Positions 1 to 8,287 are shown, counted from the stretch's first letter. The stretch is DNA of 38,742 nucleotides from a bacterium (GCA_024743255.1 JANSWY010000042.1:1-38742), one strand, 5' to 3'. A program made the numbers and translations. The notes: generated by a model not told the origin, from the letters alone.

Positions 1-1
1 T

Positions 2-1969
2 ATGATTCTCGAAACTATTGACTGGATTATCATCTCAGTATTCTTCCTTATTGTCTTATCCATAGGGTGGATCGCATCCAGAACGGCTGGAAAAGACACC
101 AAAGAATTCTTCCTCGGCGGAAGGTCAATGCCTTGGTGGTTACTTGGTGTTAGCATGGTGGCATGCACGTTTTCAGCTGATACACCAAATCTGGTTACAG
201 GAATGGTTAGAGAAGATGGAATTGCGAAGAACTGGGCATGGTGGGCGTTTTTGATTACCGGGATGGTCACTGTATTCATATACGCCAGATTATGGAGAAG
301 ATCAGAAGTGAATACCGATCTCGAATTCTATGAGCTAAGATATAGTGGGAAAATGGCCTCTTTTCTACGGGGGTTCAGAGCATTGTATCTGGGAATATTT
401 TTCAATTGCCTTATCATGGGAACTGTATCTCTGGCAGCTATAAAGATAGGAGCCGTAATGTTTGGGTTAACTCCAATGCAAGTGATCATAGGCGCATCGA
501 TAGTGGTAGTGATTTATGCTACTCTTGGTGGTATTAAAGGAGTAATTTGGGCAGATTTCTTCCAGTATGGAATTGCCATGTTTGGAGCAGTATATGCGGC
601 AATTGTCTCAGTAAGACAACCGGAAATTGGGAGTTTAAGCAATTTGTTTAGCCATCCGGAAGTTCAAAGCAAGCTAAATATTCTACCGGAGTTTAATGAT
701 CCATTAGTTTATATTCCTCTATTGATAATTCCTATTGCAGTTCAATGGTGGAGTGTGTGGTATCCGGGGGCCGAACCTGGAGGTGGAGGGTATATTGCCC
801 AAAGAATGTTGTCGGCCAAGGATGAAAAAAATGCCATTGGAGCAACTTTACTTTTCAACTTTGCTCATTATGCATTGAGACCATGGCCATGGATAATTGT
901 GGCTCTATGTTCTATCGTAATTTTTCCGGATTTATCTACCATTCAAAAAGAGTTTCCATCCATCAGTGCTCAGTACCTTGGTCATGATGTAGCTTATCCC
1001 GCTATGCTGACAAGACTAGGAGCAGGATGGAAGGGTTTGGTTGTTGCATCAATAATAGCAGCTTACATGTCAACTATTGGTACTCACCTCAACTGGGGAT
1101 CTTCTTATGTTGTGAATGACTTTTATAAAAGGTTTGTCAATCCTGATTCTTCAGAAAAACGATTAGTTCTGGTGGGCAGATTTAGTACCGTAATGCTGAT
1201 GGTTGTTTCCGCTGTATTCGTTTTGACTTTTCTTGAAAACGCAACCCAAGCATTTGATATTCTACTACTCTCAGGTGCAGGAACAGGTCTCATTTATATA
1301 CTTAGATGGTTTTGGTGGAGAATTAACGCGCTTACGGAGATTGTGGCGATGATAACAGCAACAGTTCTGGCGGTACTACTTGTTCTTGTAATCGATAAAA
1401 CAACTATAGCGCGGATGGTAATCGATACAGGAGGTCTCACAGATGAGTTAATAAACTACGTAGCAACAGGAGTGATTTCTGATTTGCAAAACCTTCCATC
1501 TAATTTAGCTTTTAACCAATCTGAAATAGTTACACTTAATTCATTCAATTCCACCACCGAAATCCTGGATGTTAGTAGTAAAATAAATGCAGTAACCTTC
1601 CCTGTTAGATTGATTTTATCATTGGTATTGGTGACCATAAGTTGGTTGGTGGCCACTTATTTTGGGAAACCAGAGACTACTGAGACCCTTAGAAATTTCT
1701 ACCAAAAAACTAAGCCTGGGGGACCGGGTTGGAAAAAGATTTTGGTTGAAGCTCAAAAGGAAGGTATAAGTTTAGATAGTAATGATGCAAAATGGGAAAT
1801 GCCTTCTCAGATTCTAATGGTTTTTCTCGGGTGTATTGCGATTTATTGTTGCTTATTTGCGATTGGAGCTTTTATATATAACAACATAACTATAGGTTTT
1901 ACTTTGACGATCGCCTCCGGGATTTCGACATACTTATTGTTTAAACTTTTTGGTAAGCTAAGCACTTGA
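2..1969 (+). CDS. Sodium:solute symporter (SSS family)
   Basis: A 655-residue inner-membrane protein of the Na+/solute symporter (SLC5-like) family, expected to couple Na+ entry to uptake of a small organic solute; the substrate cannot be read from the sequence. The N-terminal helix is followed by the family-typical FFLGGRSMPWWLLG stretch (about residues 36-49) and an FSADTPNLVTG segment (about 57-67), then roughly a dozen hydrophobic helices. The protein is longer than the usual ~500 residues. A polar insert of about 80 residues near 470-550 and an extra C-terminal helix pair account for the excess. The ATG is the second base of the window, so upstream context, promoter and any operon partner are not visible. 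Family assignment is firm, substrate unknown. Confidence 0.9.
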   Translation: MILETIDWIIISVFFLIVLSIGWIASRTAGKDTKEFFLGGRSMPWWLLGVSMVACTFSADTPNLVTGMVREDGIAKNWAWWAFLITGMVTVFIYARLWRRSEVNTDLEFYELRYSGKMASFLRGFRALYLGIFFNCLIMGTVSLAAIKIGAVMFGLTPMQVIIGASIVVVIYATLGGIKGVIWADFFQYGIAMFGAVYAAIVSVRQPEIGSLSNLFSHPEVQSKLNILPEFNDPLVYIPLLIIPIAVQWWSVWYPGAEPGGGGYIAQRMLSAKDEKNAIGATLLFNFAHYALRPWPWIIVALCSIVIFPDLSTIQKEFPSISAQYLGHDVAYPAMLTRLGAGWKGLVVASIIAAYMSTIGTHLNWGSSYVVNDFYKRFVNPDSSEKRLVLVGRFSTVMLMVVSAVFVLTFLENATQAFDILLLSGAGTGLIYILRWFWWRINALTEIVAMITATVLAVLLVLVIDKTTIARMVIDTGGLTDELINYVATGVISDLQNLPSNLAFNQSEIVTLNSFNSTTEILDVSSKINAVTFPVRLILSLVLVTISWLVATYFGKPETTETLRNFYQKTKPGGPGWKKILVEAQKEGISLDSNDAKWEMPSQILMVFLGCIAIYCCLFAIGAFIYNNITIGFTLTIASGISTYLLFKLFGKLST

Positions 1970-2022
1970 TCCGGATGTAAAGATTTTAGTTAGATTTGAG
2001 CTGAACTAAATTCAATCATTTG

Positions 2023-2640
2023 ATGAAAGCTCTTCTAAAAGCAAAACATTGGCAGTTGTTCTTGTTGACTTACGGAATACCAATATTTCTGCAAATCGTA
2101 TTCATGGCTTCTATGTTTTCTTCTTTTGCTATGAATCCTAACGAACCCCCAGAGTTTTTCACATATGGAGGAGGAGTAATTTTTGGTCTGTTGATTATAA
2201 TGGCAATCCTTTCTAACGGCATTCTTCTGGCCTGGATGTGGACCGTAGCTACCAGACTTCAAAACTATTTACCAGAAGATGTAAATATGAAAATTGGTAG
2301 GTTTAAGGTGTTTTTTGTTATCCCATTCGCATACATCGTATTGTTTGTTTTAGGAATAGGTGTATTGTTTTTGACCATTGACAGTGGCTTCAAACCAAAT
2401 AGCCCTTTTTATTTATTCTTCCTAATTATTCCTTTACACCTATTTGCTATGTTTTGTATTTTTCATAACATATACTTTATAGCAAAAACTATTAAATCTG
2501 TCGAATTACAAAGAGAGGCCAAGGTGGAAGAATATCTCGGAGAATTCTTTCTTGTTTGGTTTTACTTAATTGGAGTGTGGATACTACAACCAAAAATCAA
2601 TAAGTGGGTAGAGGAATATGAACCGGACCAGCGATTCTAG
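2023..2640 (+). CDS. Hypothetical multi-pass membrane protein
   Basis: About 205 residues with roughly five hydrophobic helices and no charged catalytic motif. I do not recognise a function. The last helix carries a GVWILQPKINKW stretch that I have seen at the C-terminus of uncharacterised small membrane proteins of Bacteroidota. A TTG codon lies directly before the ATG; the ATG at 2023 is preferred. It starts 53 bases after the symporter stop, on the same strand with no terminator between, so the two may be co-transcribed. A role as a transporter accessory protein would be pure inference. Confidence 0.7.
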   Translation: MKALLKAKHWQLFLLTYGIPIFLQIVFMASMFSSFAMNPNEPPEFFTYGGGVIFGLLIIMAILSNGILLAWMWTVATRLQNYLPEDVNMKIGRFKVFFVIPFAYIVLFVLGIGVLFLTIDSGFKPNSPFYLFFLIIPLHLFAMFCIFHNIYFIAKTIKSVELQREAKVEEYLGEFFLVWFYLIGVWILQPKINKWVEEYEPDQRF

Positions 2641-2721
2641 ATTTATATAGTATCACTCATAATTTTGTTGTAACCAATTATTCATTACATTAGAAACAAA
2701 TTCTAACAAAAACGAAGAGCT

Positions 2722-2928
2722 GTGGAATCGGTTATCAACGTAGTATTTAATGTTATTCAAATCATTGTACTCCTTTTTGGTGGTTACCTGACTATCACTA
2801 CTCTTAGAAAGGGATATGCAGATGATTCGACAAATATGAAGCAGAGAGGATATAAGTTTCTGTTCTTCACCATTGTCTTCATCATCCTTATTCAAGCAGT
2901 TGAGTGGCTCATTTTAAGTCTGTTCTAA
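2722..2928 (+). CDS. Hypothetical small membrane protein (two TM helices)
   Basis: A 68-residue protein with two hydrophobic helices (about residues 4-26 and 46-66) joined by a short basic/acidic loop. No family recognised. No in-frame ATG lies at the N-terminus, so GTG at 2722 is used, preceded by a weakly purine-rich AACGAAGAGC. The stop ends two bases before the ATG of the HD-domain gene at 2931, which suggests translational coupling and argues that this short frame is a real gene. Confidence 0.55.
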   Translation: MESVINVVFNVIQIIVLLFGGYLTITTLRKGYADDSTNMKQRGYKFLFFTIVFIILIQAVEWLILSLF

Positions 2929-2930
2929 CC

Positions 2931-3536
2931 ATGGAGTTAAAAGAAAGACTTCAAAAGCAATTAGAGTTTATCAAGGAGATCGATCGGATAAAGTACATCT
3001 TCCGTAAGACTCGATTATTCAACAGTGATAGACATGAGAATGATGCTGAGCACAGCTGGCATTTGTGCATGATCGCAATGATTCTGGCTGAGCATGCCAA
3101 CGAACCAATAGATATTCTAAAAGTAATTAAAATGTTACTTATCCATGATATTGTTGAAATCGATGCTGGTGACACATTCCTGTTTGACAAGAATAAAAAT
3201 CATAGCAATACGGAAGAGGAATTAAAAGCTGCAAAGAGAATATTCGGTATGCTTCCTGAAGACCAATCTGAGGAATTGATTTCGATTTGGGAGGAGTTTG
3301 AAGCATTTGAATCAAAAGAAGCAAGATTTGCACGAGCAATGGATCACCTCGAACCAATACTTCAAAATCATTCCAATCAAGGAGGTACTTGGTCAGAGTT
3401 TGAAGTGCCTTACGAAACAGTTGTGAAGAAAAAAGAACCAATAAAACAAGGCTCGGAATTTGTGTGGGAGCATGTGCTTGAAATTCTAGAGGAAAGTGTA
3501 AATGCTGGTCACTTAAAGAAAGGTGAAAAAGTATGA
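2931..3536 (+). CDS. HD-domain phosphohydrolase (YfbR/HDDC2-like 5'-deoxynucleotidase)
   Basis: A 201-residue soluble protein of the HD superfamily, probably a metal-dependent nucleotide phosphohydrolase of the YfbR/HDDC2 type that dephosphorylates (deoxy)nucleoside monophosphates. The metal ligands are visible: H41 in AEHSWHL, H72-D73 in LLIHDIVEIDAGD and D138 in RAMDHLEP. The length matches the family (about 190-200). An upstream GTG at 2904 would add nine residues but lies inside the preceding gene; ATG 2931 immediately follows that gene's stop and is preferred. The stop overlaps the next gene in an ATGA junction, so 2722-3973 reads as one transcription unit. Substrate specificity is inferred from family only. 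Confidence 0.8.
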   Translation: MELKERLQKQLEFIKEIDRIKYIFRKTRLFNSDRHENDAEHSWHLCMIAMILAEHANEPIDILKVIKMLLIHDIVEIDAGDTFLFDKNKNHSNTEEELKAAKRIFGMLPEDQSEELISIWEEFEAFESKEARFARAMDHLEPILQNHSNQGGTWSEFEVPYETVVKKKEPIKQGSEFVWEHVLEILEESVNAGHLKKGEKV

Positions 3537-3973
3537 TAAGGTTTGGTATCATATTGACAGTTATCGTCTGTATCGGATGCCAAAGTAATTCCGGGTCTGT
3601 TGAACAGTGGAAACAAGAGATTTATGAAACTGAATTGGCTTTTTCCAGGCTATCTGAAAAGGAGGGTATTGAAAAAGCATTTTTAGCATATGCGGCGGAA
3701 GACGCAGTAATTAAACGAAAAGGAAAGTTGGTAATTTCCAGAGATTCTTTGAAATCCTATTTTAAGAATTCAAACCCTTCCACAGGCACAGAAGTATTGA
3801 CCTGGGAACCAGATTTTGTTGATGTATCTAATAGTGGTGATCTAGGCTACACATATGGCAAGTTCATTTACTCATTAACAGACTCTGCAGGGAATGTGAC
3901 TGAAAATACAGGTTATTTCCATACTGTTTGGAAGAGACAAAAGGATGGGGCCTGGAAATTTGTATGGGACTAA
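3533..3973 (+). CDS. SnoaL/DUF4440-like lipoprotein
   Basis: A 146-residue predicted lipoprotein. A short hydrophobic signal ends in a lipobox-like VCIGC (Cys16). The mature part has the cystatin-like alpha+beta pattern of SnoaL/DUF4440 proteins: an N-terminal helix (ETELAFSRLSEKEGIEKAF), a central acidic strand pair and a C-terminal HTVWKRQKDGAWKFVWD edge strand. Such folds bind small ligands, and many members are non-enzymatic; no catalytic residues can be assigned. The ATG overlaps the stop of the HD gene by four bases, implying coupled translation of a cytoplasmic nucleotidase with an envelope lipoprotein. Confidence 0.72.
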   Translation: MIRFGIILTVIVCIGCQSNSGSVEQWKQEIYETELAFSRLSEKEGIEKAFLAYAAEDAVIKRKGKLVISRDSLKSYFKNSNPSTGTEVLTWEPDFVDVSNSGDLGYTYGKFIYSLTDSAGNVTENTGYFHTVWKRQKDGAWKFVWD

Positions 3974-3982
3974 AATAAAATT

Positions 3983-4282
3983 ATGAGTTACTACATTATC
4001 TGGCAATATGATGTGCCACAAGAGAATGCCACTGAGTTTGAGAATGAATATGGGAAAAAGGGTGCCTGGGGTAGATTCTTCATGCAATCACCTTTCTATC
4101 AAGGTTCAACCTTGCTCAAGCCTACAGACAAGAATCAACATTATGTAATCATAGACCGTTGGGTTGATCAACCTGCTTATGAGAACTTCCTGAGAGACAA
4201 TAAAGATGGTTATAATGGTCTCTCAAAAATTTATCAAAGGCTTTTCAACTCCGAGGAAAAACTTGGTCAATATACAGATTAA
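3983..4282 (+). CDS. ABM-like dimeric alpha/beta-barrel protein
   Basis: A 99-residue cytoplasmic protein starting nine bases after the preceding stop. The layout (YYIIWQYDV strand, amphipathic helix with FENEYG, a strand YVIIDRWVD, then a helix beginning YENFLRDN) resembles the ferredoxin-like antibiotic-biosynthesis-monooxygenase (ABM) superfamily, in which two subunits form a barrel. No cofactor site or catalytic residue can be assigned. Likely the last gene of the 2722-4282 unit. The family call is moderate; a stress-responsive dimeric barrel protein is an equal alternative. Confidence 0.6.
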   Translation: MSYYIIWQYDVPQENATEFENEYGKKGAWGRFFMQSPFYQGSTLLKPTDKNQHYVIIDRWVDQPAYENFLRDNKDGYNGLSKIYQRLFNSEEKLGQYTD

Positions 4283-4413
4283 AGTTTCCTTTAAATACCG
4301 AAACCGGCTGGTCACCCACCGTTATTAGCAATACATCAAGGAAGTTTGGTTTGGTTTTAGTGATTGGGTAATTTCATTAATAATTACGCATAACCATATT
4401 AAACTAATTACCA

Positions 4414-5832
4414 ATGAAACTAATCCATCTAGGCATCATTGCACTGGGAGTTCTTGTGCTGTGTTGCAGTCCACAAAAAGAACCAGTCGGGACCAAGAAA
4501 TTAGCAGAAATAACTGATGATGTAACACCTGCACCATTTCCTGATCTTGGAATCCCCAATTTTCAGTTTCCAACTGATAGTAACACCATTAATAATTGGG
4601 TTGCTGCAGAAGATGTCAACTCAATTTACAGTCATGGATGGGGTATTTGGGCAGGATTGACAGCACCTAGTGGTCAATCTATCGGAGGCCAGGAATTATT
4701 GGTTTTTGAAACATGGTTAACTCCAGCCGAGATTCTTGACAGCATGAAAAGCGTTCCCGTTAAAAGAATAGGGAGGGCGAATCTTAATAAGCCTAAACAG
4801 TTTGGACATGCATTTAATAAGTCAGGAGAAGAGCCGGATACCAAGATTGCAGAATCAGTGAGTTACAGTCCGGCTGCAACTAAGTACGCATTAGATAACA
4901 AGATATTTCTATACAGTACTTTTGAAAAGTATGCTGCAGAGGGCAGAACTTCCATCCCAGATTTTCCAGCGAACGCCATTACTATTAAACCTGTTTTCAA
5001 AGTTATCAGTAAAAGCAAATTGGACCCATCCGGTTATTACTCAATGCCCTCATGGGTTGGCCCAATCGACAGTCTTGCAGCATTTCCAGAGAATAAATGG
5101 AATGCCTGTATATACGTAGATGTCACAAATTCTTCCTCAGCAAATGGAGGAGTTGACATTGGCTGCTACGGCCCCACTCCAGAAACCACTTATAACCTTT
5201 CAGACTTTATACATTATGAATTGATTGCAGAAGATGTCGCCTACTACAATCAGGAATTTGGATTGGGCGCTGAAGTTGGAGATTATGCAATCCTTGTTGG
5301 CATGCACGTAGCAACAAGAGAAACTAAAAGGTGGACGTGGCAGTCATTTTGGTGGTCGGCTAACCCTGACAGCCCAGCTTCACCTAGTAGTCCGCAAATA
5401 GCTTCCCTTAGACCAATAGAATATTTGAACGGTGCTGCCAGCCACTATGCTATGACTTCAGCTTACTATATGGTTTCTCCGCCACAACCTTATACCGGAG
5501 GACAAAGCGTAGGAGATACGTTAATTGCATTTAACCCATATCTGGAAGCAGGTTTTGGTCCAGGTGTATTTACTGGTAGCGATAGTTACGTAGTGAAAAA
5601 CGGAATTCAAATTTCAACAGCAGCAGGAGTAAGAACCAATTGCATGAGTTGTCATGTATATGCTGCATATAATGTTAAAAAACCTTCAGAAACTCCTCCT
5701 TACAGTGGAGATGCCTATGTCAGTCTGGATGATCCAGTTTTCAATGGATTGATAAAAGCTGACTTTGCATGGTCTGTTGTTGATAATGTGGACACCACGG
5801 CCATCGCAAGTATGATTTCGCAAACAGAGTAA
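4414..5832 (+). CDS. Monoheme c-type cytochrome lipoprotein, otherwise unknown
   Basis: A 472-residue exported protein. The signal ends in an imperfect lipobox (LVLCCS, Cys17 or Cys18). A single covalent heme motif, CMSCH, sits near the C-terminus (C410, C413, H414) in the context GVRTNCMSCHVYA. The preceding 400 residues contain aromatic-rich segments (HGWGIWAG at 74-81, WTWQSFWW at 307-314) and no other CxxCH. Proteins of this build occur in Bacteroidota and Proteobacteria as cytochrome c family proteins without known reaction. The sixth heme ligand cannot be assigned. It is a single-gene unit ended by the hairpin at 5860-5886; heme attachment in the periplasm is implied. Confidence 0.72.
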   Translation: MKLIHLGIIALGVLVLCCSPQKEPVGTKKLAEITDDVTPAPFPDLGIPNFQFPTDSNTINNWVAAEDVNSIYSHGWGIWAGLTAPSGQSIGGQELLVFETWLTPAEILDSMKSVPVKRIGRANLNKPKQFGHAFNKSGEEPDTKIAESVSYSPAATKYALDNKIFLYSTFEKYAAEGRTSIPDFPANAITIKPVFKVISKSKLDPSGYYSMPSWVGPIDSLAAFPENKWNACIYVDVTNSSSANGGVDIGCYGPTPETTYNLSDFIHYELIAEDVAYYNQEFGLGAEVGDYAILVGMHVATRETKRWTWQSFWWSANPDSPASPSSPQIASLRPIEYLNGAASHYAMTSAYYMVSPPQPYTGGQSVGDTLIAFNPYLEAGFGPGVFTGSDSYVVKNGIQISTAAGVRTNCMSCHVYAAYNVKKPSETPPYSGDAYVSLDDPVFNGLIKADFAWSVVDNVDTTAIASMISQTE

Positions 5833-5859
5833 TTAAATTCGACTGTGGTGTTATGCCAG

Positions 5860-5886
5860 GGTGATCCGAAAGGGTCACCTTTTTTT
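5860..5886 (+). terminator. Rho-independent terminator after the monoheme cytochrome
   Basis: An 8-bp stem (GGTGATCC/GGGTCACC, one G-T wobble) closed by a GAAA tetraloop and followed by seven T residues, 27 bases after the stop codon. GNRA-loop stems of this type are classic intrinsic terminators. Confidence 0.85.
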
Positions 5887-5914
5887 GTTAAAAACAAAAC
5901 TATTACTTTTACCA

Positions 5915-5933
5915 ATACGTATGTATGTACATA
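5915..5933. promoter_or_regulatory. Candidate operator: paired palindromes upstream of FMN reductase
   Basis: Two perfect palindromes lie side by side, ATACGTAT (5915-5922) and TATGTACATA (5924-5933), 20 bases before the reductase ATG. Position and symmetry fit a dimeric repressor site; no regulator gene is adjacent, so this is a proposal only. Confidence 0.35.
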
Positions 5934-5952
5934 TATTGTAAAGACATTTAAA

Positions 5953-6507
5953 ATGAAAAAGATATTAGCATTTGGTACAAGTAATAGTAAAAGTTCTATT
6001 AATCAGAAGTTGGCAACTTGGTCGGCCAACCAGGTAGATAATGTTGAAGTGACAATATTGGATATCAATGATTATGAGATGCCAATTTTTAGTGTAGATA
6101 GAGAGCAAGAAACAGGTATTCCAGAAAAAGCAATTGAATTTAAGAAATTAATAGAAGAATCTGATGGGCTGATATTGTCTTTTGCTGAATACAATGGAAG
6201 TTTTACATCGGCTTTCAAAAATATATTTGACTGGATATCCCGAGTATCCAAACCAATTTGGAGTAATAAGCCTACTTTGTTGATGGCAACTTCTCCTGGT
6301 CCTCGAGGAGGTTTAACGGTTTTGTCTTCCGCAGAAAAAACATTTCCTTATCAAGGTGCTGATGTTGTTGGGACATTTTGCTTACCATCATTTAATTCTA
6401 ATTTTTCTGTAGAGGAAGGAATCACAAATGACGAATTGAGACAATCATTTTTAGAGGTATTGGGGTCCTTTGAATCCAAAGTACACAGATTAGAGGAGGC
6501 AGTTTAG
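5953..6507 (+). CDS. NADPH-dependent FMN reductase family protein
   Basis: A 184-residue flavodoxin-like oxidoreductase that would use FMN to reduce quinones, azo or other electrophilic compounds with NAD(P)H in the cytoplasm. The N-terminal FGTSNSKSSINQKL matches the FMN-phosphate loop, and AEYNGSFTSAFKNIFDW (about residues 78-94) matches the conserved PEYNxSxPGxLKNxxDW element; a SPGPRGG loop follows. The frame stays open upstream to 5845, but that extension runs through the terminator hairpin, so ATG 5953 is the start. It stands alone between two terminators. The paired palindromes just upstream suggest stress- or ligand-dependent control. Confidence 0.85.
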   Translation: MKKILAFGTSNSKSSINQKLATWSANQVDNVEVTILDINDYEMPIFSVDREQETGIPEKAIEFKKLIEESDGLILSFAEYNGSFTSAFKNIFDWISRVSKPIWSNKPTLLMATSPGPRGGLTVLSSAEKTFPYQGADVVGTFCLPSFNSNFSVEEGITNDELRQSFLEVLGSFESKVHRLEEAV

Positions 6508-6537
6508 CCAATTGGTTATAAACCGAGTTTCTCAAAA

Positions 6538-6571
6538 AGCCGCTTTCAAGTAATTGGAAGCGGCTTTTTTT
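6538..6571 (+). terminator. Rho-independent terminator after FMN reductase
   Basis: Stem AGCCGCTT/AAGCGGCT, extendable to 10 bp with one wobble, with an 8-base loop and a following T-tract, about 30 bases after the stop codon. Confidence 0.85.
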
Positions 6572-6771
6572 ATTCTTTCTTATTATAAAATTCAAATTTA
6601 ATTATTTGGGGTGGGGGGAATAATTATTAATGTCCTGTCATTTTGATGTAGCATTAGTGATAAAGATTCGGAAATAGGACACATATCGATTTTGGCTATA
6701 AGCATTGGGGCCTGTTGGCAGGCAGGTTCCTTTGCTGCCGCCAATAACTAATACTCCAAATACCATTAAAA

Positions 6772-7080
6772 ATGAAAAAAATAATAGCACTATACATAGT
6801 GGTGAGCGGGATTCTTATGTCCTGTGATCCAAACCTCACTAACAATTTTTCCTCTGGTACTGATGCTGAAGTAATTGCCAAATCCAGGCTTCATTCTAAT
6901 CACCAATTTATGCCAGAAAATAATCAAGTAATTAAGGCTAAAAGAGAACTGTATAAAGCAAATGCTTCATCCGAAATCTCGGAAACACAGGCACCCGCTA
7001 TAGGGCTGGTTTTGGTTTTAATGCTTGGAGTCATTTTAAGTTGGAAAAGTAAAATTTGGACAGGTTATGATTATGCGTAA
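6772..7080 (+). CDS. Small lipoprotein with C-terminal TM helix, cytochrome peroxidase partner
   Basis: A 102-residue protein with a lipoprotein signal (lipobox LMSC, Cys18), a polar middle of about 55 residues and a C-terminal hydrophobic helix (about 75-92) followed by lysines, which would place the tail across the inner membrane. No family recognised. Its last 14 bases overlap the start of the di-heme peroxidase gene in another frame, so the two are translated in a coupled fashion. A role as membrane anchor or redox partner for the peroxidase is inferred from this overlap only. Confidence 0.6.
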   Translation: MKKIIALYIVVSGILMSCDPNLTNNFSSGTDAEVIAKSRLHSNHQFMPENNQVIKAKRELYKANASSEISETQAPAIGLVLVLMLGVILSWKSKIWTGYDYA

Positions 7081-8287
7081 AAATTTAGTTTTAAATAGTT
7101 TCTTGAAGTGTTTAGCTGTGTGGAACGTGACTGGACTGCTGCTCCTTAGTTGTGAACCAGGAGTGGATTTAGAAGAAGTGCAGGATACTGAGACAGTAGT
7201 TCAGGCGTTCCAATTTCCAGCAATTTCTGAAACCTTTGGTGGAACAGTTGACCTTAATAATTTATACGATTATGAAGGTCAATCACACCCGGATTACATC
7301 GATCAGGACAATACTCAGGGAAACACCATAACGAATGAAGGTGCAGTATTAGGAAGGGTATTGTTTTATGATGTCAATCTATCATCTGACAATACAGTTT
7401 CATGCGCCAGTTGCCACCAACAGCAATTTGCATTTGGTGATCCGGAGCAATTAAGCACTGGAGTAAATGGTCTTACAGGAAGACATTCAATGAGGCTCAT
7501 AAATGCTCGTTTTGCAGAAGACCGTCAATTCTTTTGGGATGAACGAGCGTCCACTTTGGAAGAACAAACTACTATGCCTATTCAGGATCATGCGGAAATG
7601 GGGTTCTCAGGGCAAAATGGAGATCCTTCATTTGATGATCTAATTGAAAAACTGGAAGCAATTGAATATTATCAGGAGCTGTTCACATTTGTATATGGAG
7701 ATGAAGAGGTTACTGAGGAGAGAATGCAAGACGCCATGGCTCAATTCATCAGAAGTATTCAATCATTTGATTCAAAATACGATGAAGGTAGGGCTCAGGT
7801 AAATAGTGATAATGCTGACTTCCCAAATTTCAATACTGAAGAAAACCTGGGTAAGAGATTGTTTATGATGTCTCCAAGAGATGGTGGCGCAAATTGTAAC
7901 ACTTGTCATAGAGCACCAGAATTTGATATCGATCCTGATTCTGAAAATAATGGAGTGATAGCATCAGCTAATTCAAATGCATTTGATACTGAGGTTGAGA
8001 GGTCTCCGACTTTACGTGACCTGGTTCAATCAAATGGATCAAGCAATGGACCAATGATGCATAATGGTGCATTTAATACCTTAAGACAGGTGGTAGATCA
8101 TTACGACAATATTCCAAACAACAACAACAATAATAACTTGGATAACCGACTGGATGGCAGGAGAGGAGATGGACAGATGTTGAATTTATCCAATGCTGAA
8201 AAAGAGGCAATAGTCGCTTTTTTAGAAACACTATCGGGTGAGGCTGTATACTCGGCAGAGCAATGGTCTGACCCGTTTCAAGATTAG
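7067..8287 (+). CDS. Di-heme cytochrome c peroxidase / MauG-family lipoprotein
   Basis: A 406-residue exported protein with a lipobox LLSC (Cys29) and two CxxCH heme motifs: CASCH (C113-H117, N-terminal heme) and CNTCH (C277-H281, C-terminal heme). Other family marks are FFWDERASTLEEQ (155-167), PIQDHAEMG (171-179), RSPTLRDL (312-319) and MMHNGAFNTLRQVVDHYD (330-347), whose Met is the usual distal ligand region. The family reduces periplasmic H2O2 or, in MauG-like members, oxidises protein or small-molecule substrates. An asparagine run (351-357) lies after the last conserved element. ATGs at 7067 and 7073 are both possible; the first is used. It overlaps the small anchored lipoprotein upstream. 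Confidence 0.88.
   Translation: MIMRKNLVLNSFLKCLAVWNVTGLLLLSCEPGVDLEEVQDTETVVQAFQFPAISETFGGTVDLNNLYDYEGQSHPDYIDQDNTQGNTITNEGAVLGRVLFYDVNLSSDNTVSCASCHQQQFAFGDPEQLSTGVNGLTGRHSMRLINARFAEDRQFFWDERASTLEEQTTMPIQDHAEMGFSGQNGDPSFDDLIEKLEAIEYYQELFTFVYGDEEVTEERMQDAMAQFIRSIQSFDSKYDEGRAQVNSDNADFPNFNTEENLGKRLFMMSPRDGGANCNTCHRAPEFDIDPDSENNGVIASANSNAFDTEVERSPTLRDLVQSNGSSNGPMMHNGAFNTLRQVVDHYDNIPNNNNNNNLDNRLDGRRGDGQMLNLSNAEKEAIVAFLETLSGEAVYSAEQWSDPFQD
8117..8137 (+). repeat. Trinucleotide AAC/AAT run encoding seven asparagines
   Basis: Four AAC codons, two AAT and one AAC in a row within the di-heme peroxidase gene, giving a heptad of Asn. Short codon microsatellites of this kind are prone to slippage in multiples of three and change loop length without breaking the frame. 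Confidence 0.8.

Noticed and set aside
3139-3552. 137-codon minus-strand frame opposite the HD-domain gene
   Set aside because: Leu/His/Ser-rich, no motif, and it overlaps a conserved catalytic domain on the other strand.
4300-4320. Hairpin after the ABM-like gene (CGG-C-TGG/CCA-CCG)
   Set aside because: Short, bulged stem with no T-tract; not convincing as a terminator.
5845-5952. N-terminal extension of the FMN reductase
   Set aside because: It reads through the terminator hairpin and lacks family similarity; ATG 5953 begins at the conserved strand.
6603-6620. G-rich patch (GGGGTGGGGGG) as a possible G-quadruplex
   Set aside because: Only two G-runs; four are needed for an intramolecular quadruplex.
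6710-6723. Small hairpin GCCTG-TTGG-CAGGC upstream of the peroxidase unit, considered as a riboswitch
   Set aside because: Five-base stem alone, with no recognisable aptamer core or expression platform.
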